A stretch of DNA of 64,000 nucleotides from Leisingera caerulea DSM 24564 (GTDB lineage: Bacteria; Pseudomonadota; Alphaproteobacteria; Rhodobacterales; Rhodobacteraceae), in the NCBI RefSeq assembly GCF_000473325.1, contig NZ_KI421513.1, forward strand, positions 2,179,217-2,243,216, read 5' to 3'. Position numbers and translations under genes: made by a program. The first letter of the stretch is position 1, and the number at the start of each line of letters is the position of its first letter. Below, one piece after another: positions 45,732-54,282 of the stretch. Below the pieces are notes generated by a model, which ran no database searches, was not told where the DNA came from, and was given only the letters and a program-made list of their open reading frames with translations.

Positions 45732-46850
45732 ATGACGCAAGAAAGCACATTCGAGATCTTCCTGACCGCACCGCCGGGACTGGAGCAAGCGCTGCTGGCT
45801 GAAGCCAAGGAGCTGGGATTTGCCGCCCCCAAGTCGGTGCCGGGCGGGGTCACGGTGCAGGGGGATTGGCGTGAGGTGTGGCGTGCCAACCTTTCTGTGC
45901 GCGGCGCCGCGCGGGTTCTGGCGCGGATCGGCGAATTCCGCGCCTTTCACCTGGCTCAGCTCGACAAGCGGTCGCGCAAGTTCCCCTGGGGCGATGTGCT
46001 GCGCCCGGAGGTGCCGGTGAAGGTGGAGGTCGCCACCAACAAGAAATCGAAAATCTACCACGCAGGCGCCGCCGCGCAGCGGGTGGAGAAAGCCATTGCC
46101 GAGACACTTGGCGCCCCCGTCACCAAAGACGCCGGGCTGACGGTAAAGCTGCGCATTGAGGACAATCTCTGCGTCTTCAGCGTCGACACCTCGGGCGAGG
46201 GGCTGCACAAACGCGGCCATAAATCCGCCGTCGGCAAGGCACCGATGCGCGAAAACCTCGCCGCCCTGTTCCTGCGCGAATGCAGCTTTGACGGGACAGA
46301 GCCGGTGGTGGATCCGATGTGCGGCTCCGGCACGTTTGTGATCGAGGCTGCTGAAATCACCAAGGGCCTGCTGCCCGGCCGCAGCCGCAGCTTTGCCTTT
46401 GAACAGCTGGCGACTTTTGACGCGGACGCCTGGGCAGACCTCAAGCAGCAGGGCGAAACACGCGAAACGGATCTGCTGTTCCACGGCTCCGACCGCAACG
46501 CAGGCGCTGTGGAGATGTCCGCTGCCAATGCCGAGCGCGCCGGCGTGGCGGACTGCACCCGTTTCTCTCAGGCCGCGGTCAGCGATCTGCAGCGTCCGGA
46601 CGGCCCGCCCGGCCTGGTCATCGTCAACCCGCCCTACGGCGCGCGGATCGGCAACAAGAAACTGCTGTTTGCCCTCTACGGTGCCCTGGGGCAGGTGCTG
46701 AAGGAGCGCTTCTCCGGCTGGCGGGTTGGTATCGTCACCTCGGAAACCGGCCTGGCCAAGGCCACCAATCTGCCCTTCCTGCCGTTCGGCGCGCCGGTTG
46801 CCCACGGCGGCTTGAAGATCCGCCTGTTCAAGACAGACCCGCTGCCCTGA
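45732..46850 (+). CDS. THUMP-domain class I SAM-dependent RNA methyltransferase (RlmL/RlmK-type)
   Basis: A 372-residue protein with an N-terminal THUMP-like domain (about 15-150: FLTAPPGLEQALLAEAKELGF, FHLAQLDKRSRKFPWGDVLR) and a C-terminal Rossmann methyltransferase. It has DPMCGSGTFVIEAA (SAM loop), GSDRNAGAVEMSAANAERAG and the catalytic NPPYGARIG (IVNPPYG). It probably methylates guanine N2 in 23S rRNA. The start at 45732 (MTQEST) is preferred over an upstream GTG at 45702. Confidence 0.92.
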   Translation: MTQESTFEIFLTAPPGLEQALLAEAKELGFAAPKSVPGGVTVQGDWREVWRANLSVRGAARVLARIGEFRAFHLAQLDKRSRKFPWGDVLRPEVPVKVEVATNKKSKIYHAGAAAQRVEKAIAETLGAPVTKDAGLTVKLRIEDNLCVFSVDTSGEGLHKRGHKSAVGKAPMRENLAALFLRECSFDGTEPVVDPMCGSGTFVIEAAEITKGLLPGRSRSFAFEQLATFDADAWADLKQQGETRETDLLFHGSDRNAGAVEMSAANAERAGVADCTRFSQAAVSDLQRPDGPPGLVIVNPPYGARIGNKKLLFALYGALGQVLKERFSGWRVGIVTSETGLAKATNLPFLPFGAPVAHGGLKIRLFKTDPLP

Positions 46851-46868
46851 GCAGGCATGGAGACGCAA

Positions 46869-46890
46869 GAGGGCGCCCTGCGGCGCCCTC
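46869..46890. terminator. hairpin between RNA methyltransferase and repeat-protein genes
   Basis: A perfect 9-bp stem, GAGGGCGCC / GGCGCCCTC, with loop CTGC, 19 bases after the stop of the plus-strand gene and 27 before the end of the convergent gene. No long T-run. Confidence 0.6.
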
Positions 46891-46916
46891 CGGTCCGGTT
46901 AATCCGGCAGGCAGGC

Positions 46917-48251
46917 TTAGCCCATGTCGTACATATCGCCTGTGCCGCCCTCAGTGCCGCCACTGGGCATTGTGCCGCCCACCGGCAGGTTCATCAGCGC
47001 CATGAAGTCCTCGGCGCCGGGCTCGCTGCCGCCGTCCTGGAACTGGCCCGCCAGGTTGGCGTCATACCAGTTGCTCAGGCCCTCGCCGGTGACCCCGCCG
47101 TTGGCATAAGCGCTGCCGCTGCTGGCTGCGGTCGCCGGGTCGTAACCACCCTCCAGCACCTGTTGCGAGCCGTCCGGATTGCTGACCACCAGCGACATGC
47201 TGCTGAGGTCGATGTCTTCCAATGTCAGCCCGGCGTCGGACCACAGGGTGAAATTGGCATTGGTGACCGTGCCGTCGGTGCTGTCCGGGACCTGGCCGAA
47301 TTGCACCATCGCGTCGAAGCTGCCGGGCACGGTGGTGCCGGTGTCCAGCGCATTGACGGAATTGGCGCTGGCTTCATGGCCGGTGACTGGCAGCGCATTC
47401 TCGTCCGGGAAGAAGTTCAGCCCGCCAACGCTGGCATCATCCGCCATGTTGAAGAACAGCCCGTCGGTATCGGCCACTTCACCGTCCCACGACGTTGGCT
47501 CCATCTTGATGAACAGCTGGTTTTCCGGCGTCTGCAGCACCTCGATGGTGACACTTGGATCGCCATTGCCGCCGACTTCGAAAAACACCGAGGTCTTACC
47601 GCTGTCATCGCCGCCAGTGCTGCCGGTGCCCTTGGTCCCGCCCGATCCGCCGGAGCCTTTGGTGCCTCCGCTTCCTTTGGTCCCGCCGGATCCCTTGGTC
47701 CCGCCGCTGCCGGAGCCGCTGGTGCCGCCGGAACCCTTGGTGCCCGAGCCGCAGCCATGCGTTCCGCCGGATCCCCTCGTTCCTCCCGAGCCGCCCGGTC
47801 CGCCGGTTCCGCCTGAGCCTTTCCAGTCATCTTCCTCGCGGTACCACCAGTGCTTTGTGCCGTGATGGTCTTTGCCGCCGCACCCTTTGCTACCGCCGGA
47901 TCCTTTTGTGCCGCCGGATCCTTTGGTGCCGCCGGACCCTTTGGTTCCGCCGGATCCCTTGGTGCCGCCGGATCCTTTGGTGCCGCCGGAGCCTTTGGTG
48001 CCGCCGGATCCATTGGTGCCGCCGGATCCTTTTGTGCCCCCGGATCCCTTGGTGCCGCCTGAGCCGTCTTCCTCATCCTCCCCGCCTTCACGCCAGGCCT
48101 TGTAGCCCTTGCCGTTCCAGCCATAGCGGTCTGACAGGTGGCTGTCGTACCAGCGGCCGAAATGCCCGCCTTGCACGCCGCCGTTATAATAGCTGTTGCC
48201 ACCGCAAGCCTGCTTGCCGCCCCAGCCCCACGAATAATGTCCCCGGCCCAT
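46917..48251 (-). CDS. glycine-rich hexapeptide-repeat protein with duplicated flanking motif
   Basis: A 444-residue protein I do not recognise as a known family. The N-terminal motif (about 18-45) includes YYNGGVQGGHFGRWYDSHL. Ten hexamers (GSGGTK-like; 63-122) follow, then a His/Trp/acid-rich break (123-144). A second, less regular Gly/Ser/Thr/Lys array spans 145-213. A globular acidic domain (about 217-370) with SVFFEVGGNGDPSVTIEVLQ (in pieces) comes next, and a C-terminal motif (about 380-405: YANGGVTGEGLSNWYDANL) ends the protein, plainly related to the N-terminal one. There is no signal peptide or membrane segment. The start at 48251 follows GGGGGGGTAG. Surface or extracellular location is a guess. 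Confidence 0.85.
   Translation of the reverse strand: MGRGHYSWGWGGKQACGGNSYYNGGVQGGHFGRWYDSHLSDRYGWNGKGYKAWREGGEDEEDGSGGTKGSGGTKGSGGTNGSGGTKGSGGTKGSGGTKGSGGTKGSGGTKGSGGTKGSGGSKGCGGKDHHGTKHWWYREEDDWKGSGGTGGPGGSGGTRGSGGTHGCGSGTKGSGGTSGSGSGGTKGSGGTKGSGGTKGSGGSGGTKGTGSTGGDDSGKTSVFFEVGGNGDPSVTIEVLQTPENQLFIKMEPTSWDGEVADTDGLFFNMADDASVGGLNFFPDENALPVTGHEASANSVNALDTGTTVPGSFDAMVQFGQVPDSTDGTVTNANFTLWSDAGLTLEDIDLSSMSLVVSNPDGSQQVLEGGYDPATAASSGSAYANGGVTGEGLSNWYDANLAGQFQDGGSEPGAEDFMALMNLPVGGTMPSGGTEGGTGDMYDMG
47613..47819 (-). repeat. second, degenerate Gly/Ser/Thr/Lys repeat array
   Basis: It encodes residues 145-213 of the repeat protein. Units vary between GSGGT, GSGSGGTK and GPGGSGGTR, so both length and register differ. 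It looks like a diverged copy of the first array. Confidence 0.8.
47886..48065 (-). repeat. tandem 18-bp repeat array, ten units
   Basis: Ten consecutive 18-bp units, each encoding GSGGTK (one GSGGTN, one GSGGSK). Seven units contain GGATCC. Unit length is a multiple of three, so gain or loss of units keeps the frame. Confidence 0.93.
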
Positions 48252-48614
48252 ATTTCTACCCCCCCAGGCAAACCTTGAATCACAACTGCGGATTGACCTG
48301 GAAACAGGACGCAATCGCGCATTAGACAACGGTAGGAAAGCCGATCAGAAGGGCCAAATTTTCGGCACATTTTAGACAAATTACGCTATTGCCGGAGAGA
48401 TTCCGGAAACAATCTCCCTGCGCGCCCTGTGATTGTGAGGCAATCCCTCTCCAATGCGCCGCGCCACTCGCGTCCGGCTCGTGCGAATCGGCCTGCGGCC
48501 TGCGGTGATTGCCCAAATCTGTCCTGAATATTGCCGCCTTTACCCGCTAGGTCGTTAACCGGAGAGGGGTAAGCTGACCGGAGTCCGGGCAGCGTTCCGG
48601 GAAGGGGGCAGGCT
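48252..48614. other. 363-bp divergent intergenic region
   Basis: It separates the repeat-protein gene and the APH-fold kinase gene. No gene or clear operator was seen; both promoters should lie here. Confidence 0.4.
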
Positions 48615-49628
48615 ATGGCTGACGGAAAATTCGACGACCGCACTGCGTATATCGCGGCGGCGGCCCGGGAGGTGCTCGGCGAGGAGCCTGTGGAGATCAC
48701 CGCCCCGGGCGGCAAGTCGCGCTCCTCGCTGCGGCTGCATTTCAAAGACCGCACGGCGATTGCCACCCTGCGTGCCAATTTCCGCCGCACCCATCTGGAA
48801 GCCTACGTGCTGGAGCAGCTGGCGCCCCATTGCGACGACATTCCGCGGGTGCTGGGGGTGCACAAGGACGTGCTGTTCCAGTCCGACACTGGCGAGACAC
48901 GGCTGAGTGAAGAGATCATTCTGCACGGGGAGGCCGACCAGCTCGACCTCGCGGCCGAGGCCTGCGCCGCGATCTTCCGCATCCAGGCAGCAGCCCGCAA
49001 GACTGAGCTGCACACGGTGCTGCCGCATCTCGGCGCCAACCGCAGCTGGGTCCGCAATTTCATCAGCTCGGTAGAGGCGCTGGAGGCTTACTCCATGGGC
49101 ATCCCGGATGATTTTGACTACCCGGCGGTGGCCCAGTACATGGAGCAGCCGGGGGTTCAGTTCCTGAAATGGGACTGCCGCGCGGGCAACGCGGCGATCG
49201 GCGCAGACGGGTATGTCCGCTGGTTCGACTTTGAATATGCAGGTCTGCGCCACGGTGCGGAGGATTTTGCCTGGCTCATCGGCGACGAGACCTGGCCGAT
49301 TGCGCCGGACAAGATGGCCGACGTGATGATCGAAACCTTCGATCCGGCCTGCGGCCATGAAATTGGCGAATACCTGGAGTATCTCTCGGCCTACACCGCG
49401 CTGCACTGCGTTCAGCGCCTGGAGCTGATCCAGAAAGAGGTCAAAAGCCGCGGCTGGCTCAGCCAGGAGCGGGTGCGCAAGTATGACGACGCCGGGGTGC
49501 ACCCGGAATTCGCCGCGCAGCTTTGCCGCACCGGGGCATACTACGCGGCCCAGTCCCGGCTCACATCCCCGCTCAGCCGCAACTTCGAAGCCGCAGGCCG
49601 CGCCTTCAAGGCGATGTCCGGGGGCTGA
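48615..49628 (+). CDS. APH-fold phosphotransferase-like protein
   Basis: A 337-residue protein of the aminoglycoside-phosphotransferase/kinase fold. The catalytic loop is recognisable as KWDCRAGNAAI (Brenner-type WDxxxxN) and the metal motif as WFDFEYAG (DFE). The N-lobe has SSLRLHFKDRTAIATLR with a candidate lysine. Such proteins phosphorylate small molecules, and the substrate is unknown. It is divergent from the repeat protein and 91 bp before the TIGR03084 gene. A stand-alone resistance role is unlikely given its sequence distance from known resistance enzymes (inference). Confidence 0.78.
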   Translation: MADGKFDDRTAYIAAAAREVLGEEPVEITAPGGKSRSSLRLHFKDRTAIATLRANFRRTHLEAYVLEQLAPHCDDIPRVLGVHKDVLFQSDTGETRLSEEIILHGEADQLDLAAEACAAIFRIQAAARKTELHTVLPHLGANRSWVRNFISSVEALEAYSMGIPDDFDYPAVAQYMEQPGVQFLKWDCRAGNAAIGADGYVRWFDFEYAGLRHGAEDFAWLIGDETWPIAPDKMADVMIETFDPACGHEIGEYLEYLSAYTALHCVQRLELIQKEVKSRGWLSQERVRKYDDAGVHPEFAAQLCRTGAYYAAQSRLTSPLSRNFEAAGRAFKAMSGG

Positions 49629-49719
49629 CGGTTTCTCCCTTCTGTGACGTGCCGTCCAGGTTTCAGCGATGAGGTCCGGGCGGCTATCCTTCTGCCTGCC
49701 GCACATGGGGGGATGGATT

Positions 49720-50520
49720 ATGCAGCAGGCCGAAGATTTCCGCGCCGAAAGCCGCGCCTTGGCAGCCATTCTGGAGGATCTGCCGGAGGCGGAATTCCAC
49801 CGGACAACCCAGTTCAAGGACTGGACCATCGACCACGTGCTGGGACACTTGCACCTGTTCAACGCGGCGGCGGAGGCGTCTTTGCAAGGGGAGGAGGCAT
49901 TCGCCGCCTTCATCGCACCGGTGCTGCAGGACATGCAGGCGGGCAAGTCTATCCTCGAGTGCCAGTTCCCCTGGCTGAATGGCCTGTCGGGCCGCGCGCT
50001 GTTTCAGGCATGGCGGCAAGGGGCAGAGCGCTGCGCCGATGCCTATGCCGCCGCGGACCCCAAGGGGCGTCTCAAATGGATCGGGCCGGACATGAGCGCG
50101 CTGAGCGCCATCACTGCCCGGCAGATGGAGACCTGGGCGCATGGCCAGGAAGTCTTTGACCTGCTGGGTCTGCAGCGGCAGGAACAGGACCGCATCCGCA
50201 ATATCGCGCATCTGGGGGTGGCCACCTACGGCTGGAGCTTCGCCAACCGCGGACTGGACGTGCCGGAGCCCGCGCCGTTTGTGCAATTGACGGGACCGTC
50301 GGACGCCGTTTGGGAGTGGAACGAGCCGCAAGGCGGGAATTTCGTGAAGGGCAGCGCAGTGGAGTTCGCGCAGGTGGTCACGCAGGTCCGCAATGCCGCC
50401 GATACCAGCCTGCAGGTGGCGGGCGCCACGGCGCAGAAATGGATGCGCATCGCCCAATGTTTTGCCGGCCCGCCGGAAACGCCCCCCGGCAAAGGCAGCC
50501 GTTTCACCGCAAAGGCCTGA
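49720..50520 (+). CDS. TIGR03084 family metal-binding protein (DinB-like)
   Basis: A 266-residue protein whose N-terminal helical part has WTIDHVLGHLHLFN and the later ARQMETWAHGQEVFD histidine, the metal ligands of the DinB/mycothiol-maleylpyruvate isomerase-like fold. It matches the TIGR03084 family. The ATG at 49720 is favoured by GGGGGGAT upstream. Function unknown; members sometimes neighbour crotonyl-CoA or wax-related genes, not seen here. Confidence 0.82.
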   Translation: MQQAEDFRAESRALAAILEDLPEAEFHRTTQFKDWTIDHVLGHLHLFNAAAEASLQGEEAFAAFIAPVLQDMQAGKSILECQFPWLNGLSGRALFQAWRQGAERCADAYAAADPKGRLKWIGPDMSALSAITARQMETWAHGQEVFDLLGLQRQEQDRIRNIAHLGVATYGWSFANRGLDVPEPAPFVQLTGPSDAVWEWNEPQGGNFVKGSAVEFAQVVTQVRNAADTSLQVAGATAQKWMRIAQCFAGPPETPPGKGSRFTAKA

Positions 50521-50663
50521 TGCAAAGACCCGCTCCGCTATGTTCGAAGCCCGGCTAAGTCCCGGAAAAGGCTCAGTGCCGGTCCGCAAATGGGCAATGG
50601 GCGGCGAAGGGCTCCCGCCCGGCTTCGGCCGTCCTGGCGGACGGCCTGTGCCCGTTGGGCGTA

Positions 50664-50684
50664 GCGCCGCGCTCCGCGCGGCGC
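50664..50684. terminator. GC-rich hairpin between TIGR03084 gene and dgoK
   Basis: A perfect 9-bp stem, GCGCCGCGC / GCGCGGCGC, with a 3-nt loop, in the 281-bp space between two convergent genes. No T-run, so terminator function is tentative. Confidence 0.45.
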
Positions 50685-50801
50685 AGCCGGGTCACCTGCA
50701 GGCGCGGGAGCGCTTTGTTTTCTCGGACGCAGGCGGTGGGCGGGTTCCTAACACGGCACCTTCGCAAGCATTCGGCCCAGCCGGGAAGCAGCCGCGTCCG
50801 C

Positions 50802-51647
50802 TCAGCGTCCATTCCAGGCGCGGGTCAGCCCTTCCAGCGCCATTCGGGCGGGATCGGCGAGGCTGACTGGCAGCGCCTGCGCCTCCAGCGCCGCCGCATA
50901 GAGCGCCTGCAGCGGCGGTTCTGCGATCAATGCCAGGTTCTGGCCCAGCCAATACGGCCGCGCCGCGGCCAGTTCGGCACCAAGCAGCAGACCCCATATC
51001 CTGGCGTGCGCAGAGGCGGCAGGCATCTGCCCCAGAACCGACGCAGCCTGCACCGAGGCCAGCCGGGCCGCCAGCAATTCCGGCTTGGCTATTCCGTCCG
51101 CTGCCGCGTCCGCCAGCGCGGCCTTGTCCCAATCGCCTGCCGCCGCCAGTCCCGTTGCCTGTGCCGCTGCTTGCGCCAGCTGCCCGGTCAGGGCGCTCTG
51201 GAAACTGACCGCCTCGCGGGCGCTCACCTGCACCCAGTGGGTCACCGCTCCGGGCAGGCACACCACGCCGTCCCAATCCGGGTTCAGCTGCAGGAAGCCG
51301 CTGAGCTTGGCCAGTGCGCCTTGCATCACGCCGCAGGGCGCCGCCTGGCTGAAGCCGGGCAGCGCGTGAACCTCCAGCGCTTCCAGACGGATGCCGCTCA
51401 GCGGCAGTTCCGCCGGCACAGCCGGGACCGGACGCGGAGGCACCAATCCACTGCCGCCCAGCACCACTGGAAAGGTGCCGCCGCCCATGGCCTGGCGCAG
51501 TTTCGCGGCCAGCGCGGCAGGGCTCCCGTTCGGCAGCTGCAGCACCTGCGCAGGGGCCGGGGCGCCGTCCGTCACAGTCCAGGCGGTGAGCGTCAGCCCG
51601 TCCAGATTGGCAGCCAGCCAGCCGGCCGCGCTTTGGGGAGGGTTCAT
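50802..51647 (-). CDS. dgoK: 2-keto-3-deoxygalactonokinase
   Basis: A 281-residue sugar-acid kinase that phosphorylates 2-dehydro-3-deoxy-galactonate in a De Ley-Doudoroff pathway. VVCLPGAVTHWVQV matches the family substrate motif (PGTHxKWV), with GGSG near residue 64 and the LLAARLASVQAA helix. The ATG at 51647 follows GAGGATATC. The aldolase (dgoA) and dehydratase partners are not adjacent, so it is a scattered pathway gene. It is convergent with the TIGR03084 gene. Confidence 0.85.
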   Translation of the reverse strand: MNPPQSAAGWLAANLDGLTLTAWTVTDGAPAPAQVLQLPNGSPAALAAKLRQAMGGGTFPVVLGGSGLVPPRPVPAVPAELPLSGIRLEALEVHALPGFSQAAPCGVMQGALAKLSGFLQLNPDWDGVVCLPGAVTHWVQVSAREAVSFQSALTGQLAQAAAQATGLAAAGDWDKAALADAAADGIAKPELLAARLASVQAASVLGQMPAASAHARIWGLLLGAELAAARPYWLGQNLALIAEPPLQALYAAALEAQALPVSLADPARMALEGLTRAWNGR

Positions 51648-52002
51648 GATATCCTCATTTCTCTGCCATGGCGTCGCCTGCGCTTATGGCGGTGATTCCC
51701 GTTTCCGGCAAGGGCGCGGCACGCAGCAGTATAGGCCCGGATACCCGTTAGAATAGGACCCTGTCCGCCGGTATGCCCGTCATAAGCTAGAACGCCGGGC
51801 ATTTGTGCAGAAGACATGCCACCCGGCACTGCGCCTGGAGCGCGGTTTCCAGTACGATGCAATAGCCGGGGCCGGGCACTGCCTGCCCCCTGGCCGGCCG
51901 CCGCTTCGGACGGCAGCTTACGACTGACCCGGCTCATCCGGAACGCGGCTTGCGCCGTAAACAGTGAAACCGGCCGAGACAGCAACAGGAGAGACCGCAG
52001 AC

Positions 52003-53019
52003 ATGCCCGCCGCACCGGCTCCGCACAATGCCATATTCGCCCAGCTCGCCGCGCGTCACTTGCTGGCCCAGGGGGTCTCGCCTGCGGCAGTTTTTGCGGG
52101 CACCGGTTTCGGCCCGGCCTTGCTGAACCAGGAAGAACCTGCCGCCCCCTTCGCTGCGATCGCCGGTTTCTTCAGCCGGGCCGCGGAGCTGACCGGCGAT
52201 CCGCTGTTCGGCTTCCGCCTCGGCTGCACCAGCGATCTGCGTATGGCTGGCCTCTTGGGCTATATCGCCCGCACCTCGCCGACCGCCGGCTGCTTCCTGC
52301 GCAACATTGCACGCTACGCCGGGGTAATGAGCGATGCCTGGGAGGTGGACCCATCCCGGCTCGCCTCGCACGGGGAGTTCGCCTGGTCCTGCAAAGCGGC
52401 CTCCGGCCAGCAGGCGCATCAGTATATCGAGTTCCTGGCGGCGCTGTTCCTGACGGCCCTGCGCGAGGCGGCCGGGACGCGGATCGAGCCGCAGGAGGCG
52501 GCTTTTACCCATCAGCGCCGCCGCGGAGCCGAAGAGATGTCTGCCGCTTTCGGCTGCCCGGTGCAGTTCGGTGCCGCGGCCAGCCGCATTGTGTTCAAGC
52601 CGGAAGACCTGGATCTGCCGCTGGCCAGCGCTGACCGCCTGCTGCTGCGGGTGCTGCGCGCCTACGGCGACCAGCTGCTGCACGGGCGGGGCCTGGGACG
52701 TAAAAGCACGGACCTGACGGCGCAGGTCGAAGAAGCGGTTGCCGCCCGCCTTTCCGCCGGATCGGCGTCGCTGGCAAATGTGGCCGCGGATCTTGGCATG
52801 AGCCCGCGCACCCTGTCGCGCAAGCTGGGCCGGGCGGGCACCAGCTACTTCACTATTCTTGAGGAATTGCGCAAGGCCTTGGCGATCCGCTACCTGCGGG
52901 AGAGCAGGCTGCCGTTGTCCGAGATTGCCTTTTTGCTGGGCTATTCCGGACTGAACAGCTTCAGCGAGGCTTTCCGGCGCTGGACGGGGCAAAGCCCGGG
53001 GCAGTACCGCGGCGGCTGA
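52003..53019 (+). CDS. AraC family transcriptional regulator (arabinose-binding-domain type)
   Basis: A 338-residue regulator. The N-terminal ligand domain is of the type found in OruR/MmsR-like AraC regulators (about 15-210). The C-terminal double HTH contains SLANVAADLGMSPRTLSRKL and LPLSEIAFLLGYSGLNSFSEAFRRWTGQSPGQYR (in pieces). The ATG at 52003 is preferred because AGGAGAG lies 9 bases upstream; a GTG 39 bases earlier is also in frame. It is divergent from dgoK and may regulate it (inference). Confidence 0.88.
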   Translation: MPAAPAPHNAIFAQLAARHLLAQGVSPAAVFAGTGFGPALLNQEEPAAPFAAIAGFFSRAAELTGDPLFGFRLGCTSDLRMAGLLGYIARTSPTAGCFLRNIARYAGVMSDAWEVDPSRLASHGEFAWSCKAASGQQAHQYIEFLAALFLTALREAAGTRIEPQEAAFTHQRRRGAEEMSAAFGCPVQFGAAASRIVFKPEDLDLPLASADRLLLRVLRAYGDQLLHGRGLGRKSTDLTAQVEEAVAARLSAGSASLANVAADLGMSPRTLSRKLGRAGTSYFTILEELRKALAIRYLRESRLPLSEIAFLLGYSGLNSFSEAFRRWTGQSPGQYRGG

Positions 53020-53409
53020 CCAGCCCGGACCAGGCTGCACCAGCAGCGATTCTGCGCCTGATTTCCAAGGTTTGCGAACAATTCCGGAATTTCCCCGGAA
53101 ATTGTTTCCGCTCACCCTGCCGATTTGAGGCTTTTTTCGGGCTTTCCCGGCGTCTTGCCACAATTTGCGCGAATTTCCTAAAATTTAGTTTAATTAGGGG
53201 TGACTGCTGAAATGCAGCGTCGCCAGGGGATTAGGCGAACAACAAAATCGGCGCGGGCGCGTGGGGGCGCGCCCCGTTTTGGAACCTGAAAATCAGTAGT
53301 GGTGTTCTGCCGCCAATGGCGCGCGGGAGGCCGGTTTGAGTTTATACACGGCCGCCTTGTCAAAAGGGGGCGGTCCAGCCGGTTTCAGGCTGGATAGCGG
53401 GGGTTTTCG
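53020..53409 (+). promoter_or_regulatory. 390-bp leader of the exopolysaccharide operon with palindromes and AT-rich island
   Basis: No gene was seen. It holds the palindromes AATTCCGGAATT (53080-53091) and TTTCCCCGGAAA (53090-53101), then CTAAA-A-TTTAG (53178-53188) within an AT-rich block near 53165-53197, and CCTAA-N12-TTAGG (53177-53198). In other alphaproteobacteria MucR/RosR-type regulators act on AT-rich sites before such operons; a link here is only inference. Confidence 0.45.
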
Positions 53410-54207
53410 ATGAAAGACATGGTTCCCGGAGGGGCGGGGCTGTCTTTTGCGCAGTTTGAACAGGATACCGGGGGTGCCGCACTGCCTCCCCGGGCTCTGC
53501 AGCATCTGCGCTTGCAGCCAACCAACATGAATGCAGGCTTGACCGGGGTTGCAACGGCCGGCGGGCACATTGCCCGGCCCGGGCGCCGTGCTGGCGGCAG
53601 CGGGTACCGGATGGCGGGCAAGCGGGTCCTGGACCTGCTGCTGGTTATTCTCAGCCTGCCGCTGACGCTGCCGGTTATCGCGCTTTGTGCGGCGGCGCTG
53701 TGGCTGGAAGGCGGGCGGCCGTTTTACACGCAGCCCCGGCTGGGACGCGGCGGCCGGGTGTTCCGCATCCTGAAGCTGCGCACAATGGTGCGCGACGCCG
53801 ACGCCTTGCTGCAGCACTATTTGGACTGCGATCCCGCCTTGCGCCGGGAATGGCAGGACACCCAGAAGCTCAAGAACGATCCGCGTATCACCTCGGTCGG
53901 GCGGCTGCTGCGCATGACCTCTCTGGATGAGCTGCCGCAGCTGTGGAACGTCTGCAAGGGCGACATGAGCCTGGTCGGTCCGCGCCCGATGATGCCGGAG
54001 CAGCTTTCGCTTTACGGCGATGCGCGCGCCTATTTCGCGCTGCGCCCTGGCATCACTGGGATCTGGCAGGTTTCAGTGCGTAACGAAGGCAGCTTTGCCA
54101 CCCGTGTGCTGGCCGATTTCGAGTACCGGGACGGGCTGTCGCTGAGCCGTGACCTTAGGCTGCTCTGGCGCACTGCCGGCGTTGTGATGAAGGGGACGGG
54201 ATATTAA
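53410..54207 (+). CDS. ExoY/WcaJ-type priming sugar transferase
   Basis: A 265-residue polyisoprenyl-phosphate sugar-1-phosphate transferase that starts the repeating unit on undecaprenyl phosphate at the inner membrane. There is one hydrophobic helix (about 72-100), the catalytic motif LKLRTMVRDAD, SLDELPQLWNVCKGDMSLVGPRP (in pieces) and the C-terminal RPGITGIWQVS. A 65-residue low-complexity N-terminal tail precedes the membrane helix and is longer than in ExoY. The ATG at 53410 follows GGGGG. It opens the exopolysaccharide gene cluster. Confidence 0.92.
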   Translation: MKDMVPGGAGLSFAQFEQDTGGAALPPRALQHLRLQPTNMNAGLTGVATAGGHIARPGRRAGGSGYRMAGKRVLDLLLVILSLPLTLPVIALCAAALWLEGGRPFYTQPRLGRGGRVFRILKLRTMVRDADALLQHYLDCDPALRREWQDTQKLKNDPRITSVGRLLRMTSLDELPQLWNVCKGDMSLVGPRPMMPEQLSLYGDARAYFALRPGITGIWQVSVRNEGSFATRVLADFEYRDGLSLSRDLRLLWRTAGVVMKGTGY

Positions 54208-54282
54208 CCTCTGTCTGATCCTCTGCAGGCCCGCCGGACGGGCCCGGCAGTTGATCGGCCAGCCGTTGCGGAGGGCAGGATT

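Noticed and set aside
47886..48065. Regular repeats as a possible CRISPR array
   Set aside because: 18-bp units without spacers, inside a coding frame; no cas genes.
47417..48379. alternative minus-strand frame across the repeats (Ala/Pro-rich)
   Set aside because: Open only because the repeat units lack stops in several frames; it lacks a start with a ribosome binding site and its composition is unnatural.
48555..49946. 463-codon minus-strand open frame
   Set aside because: Antisense to the APH-fold gene; no domain match.
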